From: CAIQPV01 sp964480365
GTDB lineage: Bacteria > Pseudomonadota > Gammaproteobacteria > Burkholderiales > Gallionellaceae
Length of the DNA stretch: 64,000 nt
Assembly: GCA_964480365.1 (NCBI GenBank)
Contig: CAYZPM010000004.1
Span: forward strand, 1 to 64,000
Reading direction: 5' to 3'
The position numbers and the translations under genes were made by a program. Shown here piece by piece: positions 45,268 to 53,473 of this stretch (position 1 is the first letter of the stretch; each line of letters begins with the position of its first letter). Below the pieces are notes generated by a model. The model made no database searches. It saw nothing but the letters and a program-made list of their open reading frames with translations, and was not told where the DNA came from.

Positions 45268-45347
45268 GGTGGGTTAGCGTAGCGTAACCCACCGGCAGAT
45301 GGCAGCCGAATGCTCATGGCGGGTTACGCTACGCTAACCCACCCTAC
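45264..45347. terminator. Long hairpin holding both convergent stop codons
   Basis: Arms 45264-45290 and 45321-45347 are complementary over 27 bases (core GGGTTAGCGTAGCGTAACCC) around a 30-base loop. The stop of tesA (45265-45267) and that of the convergent gene (45334-45336) both lie inside the arms. It may serve as a shared bidirectional terminator. Confidence 0.75.
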
Positions 45348-46308
45348 GAGAATCTTTCCGCTCGGACATGCTCAGCGCAATCACGCCCAGCGCCACGGCG
45401 AACCACAGCGTCGCCAGGCGGATCAGAACGGTCGCGGCTACGGCCTGCGGTTGTGCGACGTTATTCAGCATCAGCAATGCAACCATGGAGGCTTCAAATC
45501 CGCCAAGACCGCCAGGTAGAAAACTGAACGCACCGACCAGCATGGAGAAGGCATAAATAAACAGCGCAGTCGGCAACGATAGATTGCTGCCGAGGACATG
45601 CATGATGTAGTAGAAAGCCACTCCTTCCGAGCCCCACGCGATTAGTCCGAGGGCAATGCCGTACAGCAGCATGGGCAGGCGGAAACAGCGCCCGGAATGC
45701 AACACGACATCAAGAGCCGAAGTAATGAAATGTGCCGGGCGCGCGGACAGCTTGTTTAGCGCCAGTGCTCTTAGCGTTTGCAGCCATTTTGTTTGCTGGA
45801 GCACAAACAAGCCGGTCAGAAGCATTGCCGCCAGGATCACCACCAGCGGTTTGGCTGGCTCATACACCCACAAGCCGATGGAGACAAGCAACAGCATGCT
45901 GATAAGATTGGAGAATTGATCCGAGAAATAGGCCGCCAGGCTTTCCGGATAAGAAATGCCATGATTTTTCAGGAACACGCTGCGGATGGTCTCGCCCGCC
46001 TTGCCGGGAATGATGGTCAGGCCGAAGCCCGCGATGTAGATGCGCAGGCTCTCCGGTGTGTGGACACGATGACCGAGCAGTTCGAGATATTTTTGCCAGC
46101 GAACGAAGCGCATTCCGTAATTGACCAGCGACAGCGCGAGTGCGATGGCGGTGCCGAAGAAACCCACGCGAACCATGGCCTCCACCACTTCCTGCCAGCC
46201 GCCCCACAGCGAGAACGCCAGATAGCCAACGGCGCTAAGCAGCACGATTAGCAGCAGCGCGCGGAAGCGCCAGCCGGACAGGATATAACCATCGCGCGCA
46301 CTAGACAT
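45334..46308 (-). CDS. Flippase-like membrane protein (UPF0104)
   Basis: The 324-residue protein has about eight membrane helices and belongs to the lysylphosphatidylglycerol synthase TM-region / UPF0104 family. Typical signs are RFVRWQKYLELLG, the loop FGLTIIPGKAGETIRSVFL and FSFLPGGLGGFEASMV. The soluble catalytic domain of MprF is missing. Such stand-alone membrane halves are thought to move lipids or lipid-linked sugars. It closes a - strand run with DprE2-like, DprE1-like and GT39 genes, so transport of a polyprenyl-linked sugar is a reasonable guess. The last residues are encoded within a repeat arm. Confidence 0.75.
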   Translation of the reverse strand: MSSARDGYILSGWRFRALLLIVLLSAVGYLAFSLWGGWQEVVEAMVRVGFFGTAIALALSLVNYGMRFVRWQKYLELLGHRVHTPESLRIYIAGFGLTIIPGKAGETIRSVFLKNHGISYPESLAAYFSDQFSNLISMLLLVSIGLWVYEPAKPLVVILAAMLLTGLFVLQQTKWLQTLRALALNKLSARPAHFITSALDVVLHSGRCFRLPMLLYGIALGLIAWGSEGVAFYYIMHVLGSNLSLPTALFIYAFSMLVGAFSFLPGGLGGFEASMVALLMLNNVAQPQAVAATVLIRLATLWFAVALGVIALSMSERKDSRRVG

Positions 46309-46357
46309 TGCTACCAGCCGCCGTATTTTCTCAATGCCGCCACAACCGGATTCACAC

Positions 46358-47095
46358 TCACAATTTCATCCGCTTGAAAATCGGCTCCGGGATATGTTTG
46401 ATGATGAGCATGATGTAGCGCCAGAACCATGGCAAGTAAACCACGTCCGCCGACTTGCCCAATGTCGCGACAATGCGCTCGCCGATGTCCTGCGGGGACG
46501 CCACCAGAAACAGTCCGGGCAATCCGTAGGTCATGGCAGTATCCACGAACCCCGGTTTGACGGTGATGACGCGCACGCCGCTGGCATACAGGCGGTTGCG
46601 CAACCCTTGCAGATACAAACTCAGCGCGCCTTTCGCGGCGCCATATACATAGTTGCTCTGCCTGCCGCGATCCCCTGCCACCGAAGCAATGCCGATGATG
46701 AAGCCGCGTTGCAAGGTCTCAAAATAATTCGCGCAATAACTCAGGATGGAAACCGCGCCGGTAAAGTTGGCAGCGATGACTTTTGCGCCCAACTTGAAGT
46801 CGCGTGCCGCCTGCTGGTCGCCGAGATAACCGAAGGCCAGCACTACGCCGGAGAGATTCGGCATTTCTGCGATCACAGATTGCAGAAACGCTTCGTGGGT
46901 TGATATCGCCTCCGCATCGAACAACCCGTAGCGCACCTCGACACCATAACGCAGCCGCACATCAGTGGCGAAACGCTGCAATTCATCCAGGTCGCGCGAA
47001 GCCAGGTACAAGGCATCGCCGCGCGCTGCAAAAGCGACAGCGGTGGCGCGTGCAATGGCGGAAGTGGCTCCGAGTATCAACACTGTTTCACTCAT
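46358..47095 (-). CDS. SDR reductase, DprE2-like
   Basis: The 245-residue short-chain dehydrogenase has the NAD(P)-binding GATSAIARATAVAFA at the N-terminus and the catalytic YGAAK (Tyr-x-x-x-Lys) preceded by SVAGDRGRQSN. That part closely resembles mycobacterial DprE2, which reduces the 2-keto intermediate of decaprenyl-phospho-ribose to arabinose. The DprE1-like oxidase lies just upstream with a 120-base MITE between them, which supports this assignment. A general SDR role cannot be excluded. Confidence 0.75.
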   Translation of the reverse strand: MSETVLILGATSAIARATAVAFAARGDALYLASRDLDELQRFATDVRLRYGVEVRYGLFDAEAISTHEAFLQSVIAEMPNLSGVVLAFGYLGDQQAARDFKLGAKVIAANFTGAVSILSYCANYFETLQRGFIIGIASVAGDRGRQSNYVYGAAKGALSLYLQGLRNRLYASGVRVITVKPGFVDTAMTYGLPGLFLVASPQDIGERIVATLGKSADVVYLPWFWRYIMLIIKHIPEPIFKRMKL

Positions 47096-47108
47096 GATTG
47101 CCCCATTC

Positions 47109-47228
47109 CGTCATTCCCGCGCAGGCGGGAATCCAGTCATTGAAAAAACTCCCTCCGCAACGCGGAGGAACAAGGCCAAAAGGCATATTAGATAAAACCG
47201 CTGGATTCCCGCCTGCGCGGGAATGACG
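47109..47228. repeat. MITE-like inverted-repeat element, copy 2
   Basis: Arms 47109-47136 and 47201-47228 are perfectly complementary over 28 bases (CGTCATTCCCGCGCAGGCGG type). The core contains a small CCTCCGCAACGCGGAGG hairpin. It sits between the DprE1-like and DprE2-like genes without breaking either. Confidence 0.9.
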
Positions 47229-47245
47229 AATTTTAAGAGGTACAC

Positions 47246-48595
47246 TCATACTCTATTGCCCCCAATTTTCAGACGGCGCGACAGACTGGAACTGAATATG
47301 TTTTGCGGATCGACTGCATTCTTGATCTTGAGCCATTCTTCATAACGCGGATACATGGCGCGGAATGAATCCGCAGAAAGCCGCGCATCTTTGGCGAGGT
47401 ACACGCGCCCCCCGTGTTGCAATACAATTTTATCCAGCTTATCCAGCAGCACAAACAAGCCATCGTCGCGGATGGGCAAATCCAGCGCCAAGGTATAACC
47501 CGCCATGGGAAAGGACAGCAGCCCCTTGCCCTGCGCGCCAAAACGCTTCAGCACTGCAAGAAAGGAAGGGCGACCGCTGTCCAAAAGTTCTTCCAGCAAT
47601 TTCCGGATGCCATCGTATGCAGTCGCCTCTGGAATCACGCACTGGTATTGCACGAAGCCGCGCTTGCCGTACATACGATTCCAGTCGCCGATTGCGTCCA
47701 GAGGATAAAAGAAAGCGTCGTAACTGCTGACGAACGGCTGCTGCTTCGCGCCCTCGCGCCTGAAGTACAGCGCATTGAAGGCGGCGATGCTCAGCGGGTT
47801 CAGCACAAAACTGGGGAAGTTAAAGGGGATGGAACGGCTGCGTTTGATCTGGGCAGGATTCCTGAAATCGACCGGCAATTCTTCCGCTGCGGCATGATGT
47901 CCGCACATGGCAATGCCACGGCCTAGATGCTGCCCGCTTGCCATGCTGTCGATCCAGGCAACGGTATAGCGATCATCACGCTCCGGACTTTGCAGTAGCT
48001 GAAAAAGCTGTTCGAGGTTATCTGCGCTGTAATGGCGAACCATCATGTCAGGTGTGGGTATCGGGATGAGCTTGAGCGTCACTTCGCCAATGATGCCGGT
48101 CAGTCCCATGCCGCCAACGGTTGCCCAGAAGATATCCGAATTTTCGGCAGCAGAACATGTCACGTGGCTGCCATCGTCCTGAACTAATTTGATGGAGACA
48201 ACATGGTCGCCGAAGGAGCCTTCATGGTGATGATTTTTGCCATGCACATCCGCCGCCACGCAGCCGCCCAGCGAAACAAATTTCGTTCCCGGCGTGACTG
48301 GCAGGAACCAGTCTTTAGGAACGATCACCTCCAGAATATCCGCCAGTGTCGCCCCGGCCTCGGCGCGCAAAACACCATTCTCCACATCGAAGTCCAGAAG
48401 GCGGTTAACGCGCTCGGTCAGCAGCACCCGCCCGTTTTCATTCAGCGCGGCATCGCCGTAGCTGCGTCCCTGGCCGCGCGCAATCAGGCTGCGCGCATCG
48501 GAGCGCAGGTCAGCGTAGCGTTCCGGGCGCTCCAGTTCGCAAGTTTGCACCGGGTAGCGGCCCCAACCGGAAAGTTGAGTGGTCAGCGTAGCCAT
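47246..48595 (-). CDS. FAD-dependent oxidase, DprE1-like
   Basis: The 449-residue flavoprotein has the PCMH-type FAD domain: ARGQGRSYGDAAL near 40, then PVTPGTKFVSLGGCVAADVHGKNHH and EGSFGDHV. The C-terminal YLAKDARLSADSFRAMYPR matches the lysine segment of mycobacterial DprE1, which oxidises decaprenyl-phospho-ribose at C2. Where mycobacterial DprE1 has Cys387 (ICVDF), this protein reads LALDL, an alanine. It follows the GT39 gene with no gap (stop and start adjoin) and precedes the DprE2-like gene. The prenyltransferase that would make the substrate is not in the window. Confidence 0.8.
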   Translation of the reverse strand: MATLTTQLSGWGRYPVQTCELERPERYADLRSDARSLIARGQGRSYGDAALNENGRVLLTERVNRLLDFDVENGVLRAEAGATLADILEVIVPKDWFLPVTPGTKFVSLGGCVAADVHGKNHHHEGSFGDHVVSIKLVQDDGSHVTCSAAENSDIFWATVGGMGLTGIIGEVTLKLIPIPTPDMMVRHYSADNLEQLFQLLQSPERDDRYTVAWIDSMASGQHLGRGIAMCGHHAAAEELPVDFRNPAQIKRSRSIPFNFPSFVLNPLSIAAFNALYFRREGAKQQPFVSSYDAFFYPLDAIGDWNRMYGKRGFVQYQCVIPEATAYDGIRKLLEELLDSGRPSFLAVLKRFGAQGKGLLSFPMAGYTLALDLPIRDDGLFVLLDKLDKIVLQHGGRVYLAKDARLSADSFRAMYPRYEEWLKIKNAVDPQNIFSSSLSRRLKIGGNRV

Positions 48596-50098
48596 TTAAC
48601 TCCCCTCCTCCGGAAAATATTTTTCGCAAAAATAACAGGGCGCATGCGGGAGAAACGCCGGAATGTTGTAGTAATTGTCCTTGATCGGTTTCAGCACAAG
48701 CTTTTTGTAGTTGCCGTAATCAAAATCGTAACCTAATACGAAATAAAAAGTGACACCGCGCAAGTCGAACTGCCTGACCTCCACGCGCCGAAAATAAGGC
48801 GCGTATTGCTCCATATCGGGCGCAGACTTTTTCATGATCAGCATGTCGCGCCCGTTGAACTGGCGAAAATCGGTGATGATGTCATCCTGACGCGCGTAAT
48901 GCGAGCCTTCGCCGAAAACGGCAAAGTTCTTGCCGTAGTGGTAGGAAATAATAGCTGCCGAAGTGTAACCATCGGAAGCCAGCAGGAAGCCTTGCTGTTC
49001 GTATGGCCGTACTTTATCGACGATCTCGTCGTTCCTGAACATGAATACAACGCCGTCGTACAGCTTGTTATGTTTCCATGTTTCCATCGGCATAGCGGCA
49101 ATAACGGCGATGGCGGCGAGATGCGCGGCGCTGAACCAAGCCATGAACTTGAGCGACTTAAGTAATTCCTCGCGCGACAGGAACAGGTACAGCAGCAAAT
49201 ACAGGAAGGGATAAAACGCAAACACCCAGTGCAGACCAATAACTTTCTTCAGCGACAGCAGCGCGAAGGCAGCCATCGGCAACAGGAACAGCCAAGCGAA
49301 TAACATGAAGTGGTTGCGCTTGATTTTCTGCCCGAACCCCGCACGGTGTTTGAACAAGTAGTAAATGACCGGCGGAGTCATCAAATAAATCTGCGTACCA
49401 AAGAAAATGGCGACCTTGCCCAGCGCAAAATCCTCACCCTCGTTGCGGTTGTAAAGGTTGAACAGGATGTTGTCCCAGCAGTGGGTGTAGTTCCAGTAAA
49501 GATTGAGTAGCACGAACGGCAGCGCCGCAAGAAAAAGCAGGATGAACCCTTCGGTTTTTTGCTTGCTCCTGCTGGAGAATATGAAATACGCCAGATAGCC
49601 CAGCCCCAATAGCACGGCAAAATATTTCGACAGAAACGCCATGCCGAACAAGGCACCGGACAGCCCATACCAAACCAGGTTATTTCTTTGCAGCGCATTG
49701 AACAATGCAACTGCGGACAGAAATACAAACAGGATCAGCGGCGTATCAGTGGTGATCAGCACATTCAAAATATTGAGCGGCGAAATCAGGAACAGGATCG
49801 CAACGAGCGTGGCCTTGGTTTCATCATGCGGCTTGAGCAACTGGTAGATGCCGATGCCGATCAGCGTGGAAAGCAATATTGCGGGCAGGCGTAGCAGCAC
49901 TTCCGAACTGCCGAGATAAAGCAGCAACTGGAGCATCCAGCCCACCATAGGCGGATGGTCGTAGTAACCAAAATCAGGATGTTGCGCCCAGACGATGAAA
50001 TAGGCCTCGTCGCCCGACATGGGAAGGACCCATGCGAGGATGAACTTGATTGCCAGTGTGGCCAGCAATACAAATTTGAATGACGACTTCAGGTACAT
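48596..50098 (-). CDS. GT39/ArnT-like membrane glycosyltransferase
   Basis: The 500-residue protein has about ten or more membrane helices and the GT-C fold signature: MSGDEAYFIVWAQ with the acidic catalytic residues in the first periplasmic loop, then FGYYDHPPMVGW. These enzymes transfer a sugar from a polyprenyl phosphate to protein, lipid A or glycan on the periplasmic side. Being translationally adjacent to a DprE1-like gene, it may use a pentose donor made by that pathway. A soluble C-terminal part (about 370-500) follows the helices. The acceptor is unknown. Confidence 0.8.
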   Translation of the reverse strand: MYLKSSFKFVLLATLAIKFILAWVLPMSGDEAYFIVWAQHPDFGYYDHPPMVGWMLQLLLYLGSSEVLLRLPAILLSTLIGIGIYQLLKPHDETKATLVAILFLISPLNILNVLITTDTPLILFVFLSAVALFNALQRNNLVWYGLSGALFGMAFLSKYFAVLLGLGYLAYFIFSSRSKQKTEGFILLFLAALPFVLLNLYWNYTHCWDNILFNLYNRNEGEDFALGKVAIFFGTQIYLMTPPVIYYLFKHRAGFGQKIKRNHFMLFAWLFLLPMAAFALLSLKKVIGLHWVFAFYPFLYLLLYLFLSREELLKSLKFMAWFSAAHLAAIAVIAAMPMETWKHNKLYDGVVFMFRNDEIVDKVRPYEQQGFLLASDGYTSAAIISYHYGKNFAVFGEGSHYARQDDIITDFRQFNGRDMLIMKKSAPDMEQYAPYFRRVEVRQFDLRGVTFYFVLGYDFDYGNYKKLVLKPIKDNYYNIPAFLPHAPCYFCEKYFPEEGS

Positions 50099-50165
50099 TT
50101 TGTTCCGTGCACTAGCACCCGCGCGGCTGCGCCGCCGTGCGAAAGCTCGGTGATATGCACACTCA

Positions 50166-51119
50166 TCAGCGCAAACTCACTCCGCTCGATTGCGAAGAAA
50201 AGCCCGGCAGGGCACTCACCACACCCGCGCCAAATTTCTTGGCGAGACGGTCGGCTATACCCTCGTGGGCAGTGAAGTCCACAATGTCCTCGGCCTTGAT
50301 TACGTCGCGCGCCACGCTTTCTACGCTGCCCATGTCATCGGCCAACCCCATCTCGATGCTCTTTTGCCCAGTCCAGAACAAACCGCTAAAGGTATCAGGT
50401 GTCTCTTTCAGGCGCTTGCCACGTCCCTGCTTCACCACGGCGATGAATTGCTGGTGGATTTCGGCAAGCATGGTCTTGGCGAATTCCTTCTGTTTCGGCT
50501 CCATGGGCGAAAACGGATCAAGGAAACCCTTGTTCGCGCCAGCAGTCAGCAGGCGGCGCTCCACGCCCAGCTTATCCATCGTTCCGGTAAAACCGAAGCC
50601 ATCCATCAACACCCCAATCGAACCGACGATGCTTGCCTTGTTCACGAAAATCTTGTCCGCCGCAGCCGCCACGTAATAACCACCGGAAGCACAAATATCC
50701 TCCACCACTACATACAGCGGAATATTGGGATACTTGGCACGCAAGCGGCGGATTTCATCGTTGATATATCCCGACTGTACCGGACTGCCGCCGGGGCTGT
50801 TGATGCGCAAGATCACCCCTTGCGTATGCTTATCCTTGAACGCCTCCTGCAAGCCGTCAATCACGTTGTCGGCGCTGGCCGCACTGTCAGCCGAGATCAC
50901 ACCGTCCATCTCCACCAGCGCGGTGTGCTTGCCGCTCAGCGCCTTTTCCGCCTTGCCTCCCCCCATCCAGCCCATGAACAAAGCCAGCATAATGAACAGA
51001 TAGGCGAACGTCAGCGTCTTGAAAAAGATCCCCCAGTGCCGCGCCCGGCGCTGCTCCTGAATAGCCGACATGGCAAGCTTCTCCAGCACGCCGCGTTCCC
51101 AATTGTTTTGCTCAGACAT
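50166..51119 (-). CDS. sppA: Signal peptide peptidase SppA (short form, S49)
   Basis: The 317-residue membrane protease degrades leftover signal peptides in the periplasm. An N-terminal membrane helix (about 33-52) is followed by the S49 domain. INSPGGSPVQSG forms the oxyanion part, Ser145 in DICASGGYYVA is the nucleophile, and Lys197 in GANKGFLDPFSP is the base. It is the half-length form that assembles as a larger oligomer. In related genomes it lies near the HAD phosphatase, as here. A 67-base gap leads into the GT39 gene. Confidence 0.92.
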   Translation of the reverse strand: MSEQNNWERGVLEKLAMSAIQEQRRARHWGIFFKTLTFAYLFIMLALFMGWMGGGKAEKALSGKHTALVEMDGVISADSAASADNVIDGLQEAFKDKHTQGVILRINSPGGSPVQSGYINDEIRRLRAKYPNIPLYVVVEDICASGGYYVAAAADKIFVNKASIVGSIGVLMDGFGFTGTMDKLGVERRLLTAGANKGFLDPFSPMEPKQKEFAKTMLAEIHQQFIAVVKQGRGKRLKETPDTFSGLFWTGQKSIEMGLADDMGSVESVARDVIKAEDIVDFTAHEGIADRLAKKFGAGVVSALPGFSSQSSGVSLR

Positions 51120-51141
51120 AAAAACTCCTTAAAACTCTACT

Positions 51142-51358
51142 GTCATTCCCGCGAAGGCGGGAATCCAGGCTATTAAATAATCCCCCGCAAAGCGGGGGCA
51201 AAACTAATGCTGTTCACTAAACCGTTCGTGGTGAGCTTGTCGAACCACCAGCCATTCACCCGAAACCCTTCGACAAGCTCAGGGCGAACGGGAATTTTTC
51301 TATAACCCAATGCATGTTTGACGAACACTGCTGGATTCCCGCCTACGCGGGAACGACG
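51142..51358. repeat. MITE-like element, copy 3, with nested repeat
   Basis: Arms 51142-51168 and 51331-51358 are of the CGTCATTCCCGCG family with a few mismatches. The core is longer than in other copies because a second repeat type is nested at 51222-51292, with arms carrying CCGTTCG..AGCTTGTCGAA and TTCGACAAGCTCAGGGCGAACGG-type sequence. It sits between sppA and the HAD gene. Confidence 0.8.
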
Positions 51359-51379
51359 AAACAGAATGCTATCAGTATA

Positions 51380-52036
51380 TCAGGCGTACGCCCTGAACCA
51401 CTCACGTAGCCCCGCAAAATCTTCCAGCAACGCCAGCGGCTGTAGCGCCTGCAACTGCTCCGCCGGATGCGCGCCATGCGTCACTGCCAGCGCATCCACC
51501 CCGGCGTTGATCGCCATCTGCAAATCGTGAGTGGTGTCGCCCACCATCAGCACACGCGCAGGTTCCAAGCCCAACTCGTCCATGATCTCCAGCAGCATCG
51601 CAGGATGCGGCTTGGAAAAGGTCTGGTCCGCCGTACGTGTGGCGTGAAAATATCCGCCCAGACCGCTTGATTGCAGTGCACGATTCAAGCCATTGCGATT
51701 TTTTCCAGTCGCCACAGCCAGCCAATAGCTAGCTTCATGCAATTCGATAATAGTTTCACGCGCGTCGGCAAACAGCAAAATAGTTTCGTCCTGCGCAAGA
51801 AAATGATGGCGGTAACGCGCCACCAGCGGCTCGTACATGGACTCCGGCGCATCCGGCACAGCATGGCGCAAGGCTTCTCCCAGCCCCATGCCGATCACAT
51901 GACGCGCCGCTTCATCGCTCGGCACGGACAAATTCAGATCGCGACACGCGGCCTGGATAGAACTTGCGATCACCGCCGTCGAGTCCATCACCGTGCCATC
52001 CCAGTCGAACACTATCAAATCGTAACGCTTCGCCAT
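51380..52036 (-). CDS. HAD phosphatase, phosphoglycolate phosphatase-like
   Basis: The 218-residue hydrolase has motif I FDWDGTVMDS with Asp11 (nucleophile) and Asp13, motif II VATGKNRNGL (Thr/Ser), the conserved Lys in SKPHPAMLLEI and motif III MVGDTTHDLQMA. A helical cap (about 18-85) makes it a subclass IA enzyme like Gph. The substrate could be phosphoglycolate, important in organisms with RuBisCO, or another small phosphate. The start at 52036 begins the family text; the ORF remains open upstream but is not homologous. Confidence 0.88.
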   Translation of the reverse strand: MAKRYDLIVFDWDGTVMDSTAVIASSIQAACRDLNLSVPSDEAARHVIGMGLGEALRHAVPDAPESMYEPLVARYRHHFLAQDETILLFADARETIIELHEASYWLAVATGKNRNGLNRALQSSGLGGYFHATRTADQTFSKPHPAMLLEIMDELGLEPARVLMVGDTTHDLQMAINAGVDALAVTHGAHPAEQLQALQPLALLEDFAGLREWFRAYA

Positions 52037-52126
52037 GTCATCCAGCAGAAAAAATGAGGCGCGGAGTTTACCATTTTTACATCTACTCATTGCCAACATA
52101 CTCAACACCGCCTAGCATTGCGCGCA

Positions 52127-53197
52127 ATGAATACTACAACTCTATCAAACTGGCTGCTGTATTGCCGCCCCGGCTTCGAACGCGATTGCGTGCAGGAAAC
52201 CCAGGCCAAACAGATCGAAGCGGCTGCCGACAGCGGCTTTGTCGTGCTGCAAGGCAAGCCCCGCTTGGCTTACGCGCAACTCACGTTTGCACGCCAACTC
52301 ATACGACTGCACGGCGAAGTGCATGAATTGCCGGAACGCGACCGCCTCACGCCGCTGCTGGCTGCCCTGCCCACCGAGCCACAACAGTTCGGCGCGCTGT
52401 GGCTGGAAACACCGGACACTAACGAAGGCAAAACGCTGTCCGGCTTCACGCGGCGCTTCCAGCCGCTGCTGGAAGAAAAGTTACGCGCCAGCGGTCGGCT
52501 AGCTGACGCTGGGGCTTCGACCGTTCGACAGGCTCACGACTCAGCCCGAACGGAACATTTGCCGCGCCTGCACATCTTCTTCCCGGACAAAAACCGCGCC
52601 CTCATCGGCAGCAGCGATCCGCACAACAGCTCCGCTGCACACATGGGCATCCAGCGCCTGAAAATGCCGCACGATGCCCCTAGCCGGTCCTACCTCAAGC
52701 TGGCCGAAGCATTTGAAGTCTTTCTCAGCAAGGAAGAGCAGGAAAAGTGGCTCAGGCCCGGCCTGCATGCGGTGGACTTGGGTGCTGCGCCCGGCGGCTG
52801 GACATGGCAACTGGTGCAACGCGGATTGAAAGTCATCTCCGTGGATAACGGTCCGCTGAAAGGCGTGGCAGCGGATCACCCATCCATCAAGCATCTGCGC
52901 CAGGACGGCTTCCGCTATCGCCCGAAGCAATCCGTAGATTGGCTGGTATGCGATATGGTGGAACAGCCCGCGAAGGTTGCGGCGCTGATGGCCGACTGGG
53001 TCGCGTCAGGCGCAACCACCCGCGCCATTTTCAATCTCAAGTTGCCGATGAAGAAACGTGTAACGGCTTTGACCGATGCGCTCAATGGCGTGCGTGCGGT
53101 ACTCGATGCCAAAGGCATACGCTATCGCCTGGAAGCCAAACAGCTTTACCACGACCGCGAAGAAGTAACTGTTTTTTTGGCTAAAGTTTCGCGGTAG
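52127..53197 (+). CDS. rlmM: 23S rRNA 2'-O-ribose methyltransferase RlmM
   Basis: The 356-residue enzyme methylates C2498 of 23S rRNA. A THUMP-like N-terminal part (LLYCRPGFERDCVQETQAK) precedes a Rossmann methyltransferase domain: SAM loop VDLGAAPGGWTWQL near residue 215, VCDMVEQP near 273, and catalytic Lys in NLKLPMKKR near 305. Residues about 126-144 (ASTVRQAHDSARTEHLP) are unlike the family and overlap a palindromic repeat at 52521-52553. The ATG at 52127 is preferred over an open TTG at 52118. Confidence 0.92.
   Translation: MNTTTLSNWLLYCRPGFERDCVQETQAKQIEAAADSGFVVLQGKPRLAYAQLTFARQLIRLHGEVHELPERDRLTPLLAALPTEPQQFGALWLETPDTNEGKTLSGFTRRFQPLLEEKLRASGRLADAGASTVRQAHDSARTEHLPRLHIFFPDKNRALIGSSDPHNSSAAHMGIQRLKMPHDAPSRSYLKLAEAFEVFLSKEEQEKWLRPGLHAVDLGAAPGGWTWQLVQRGLKVISVDNGPLKGVAADHPSIKHLRQDGFRYRPKQSVDWLVCDMVEQPAKVAALMADWVASGATTRAIFNLKLPMKKRVTALTDALNGVRAVLDAKGIRYRLEAKQLYHDREEVTVFLAKVSR
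52521..52553 (+). repeat. Palindromic repeat inside rlmM coding sequence
   Basis: CCGTTCG (52521-52527) pairs with CGAACGG (52547-52553) across TTCGACAGGCTCA-like text, the same repeat family as nested at 51222-51292. It is read in frame as part of RlmM between its two domains. Confidence 0.7.
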
Positions 53198-53473
53198 GGT
53201 CGCTGTGCACATCATGATGCATGGAATTGCACCCATGCACCTACTCCCGCTAACGCAAGACCAATGAATCGCGGGTAATGGTTCAGTTTGAAAAAACTTT
53301 CAAAGTTTGTTTTACGTGCGGAAGCGCACTGAGCTTAGAGAGTTCTATAAGTAATCTTGAGACTTGAATTTCAAAGTAAACCACTACCGAATCGCGTATT
53401 ATGGCAGTGGCTGATGGCAACATGATAATTGGTTATCCTGGTACCGCATCGGCATTCAAACACAGGAAGAAAC
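53198..53473. other. Gap before FIST gene
   Basis: No gene is seen. The first 60 bases carry small palindromes (GCATGG..CCATGC type). The promoter of the signalling operon should lie here, but no confident box was assigned. Confidence 0.4.
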
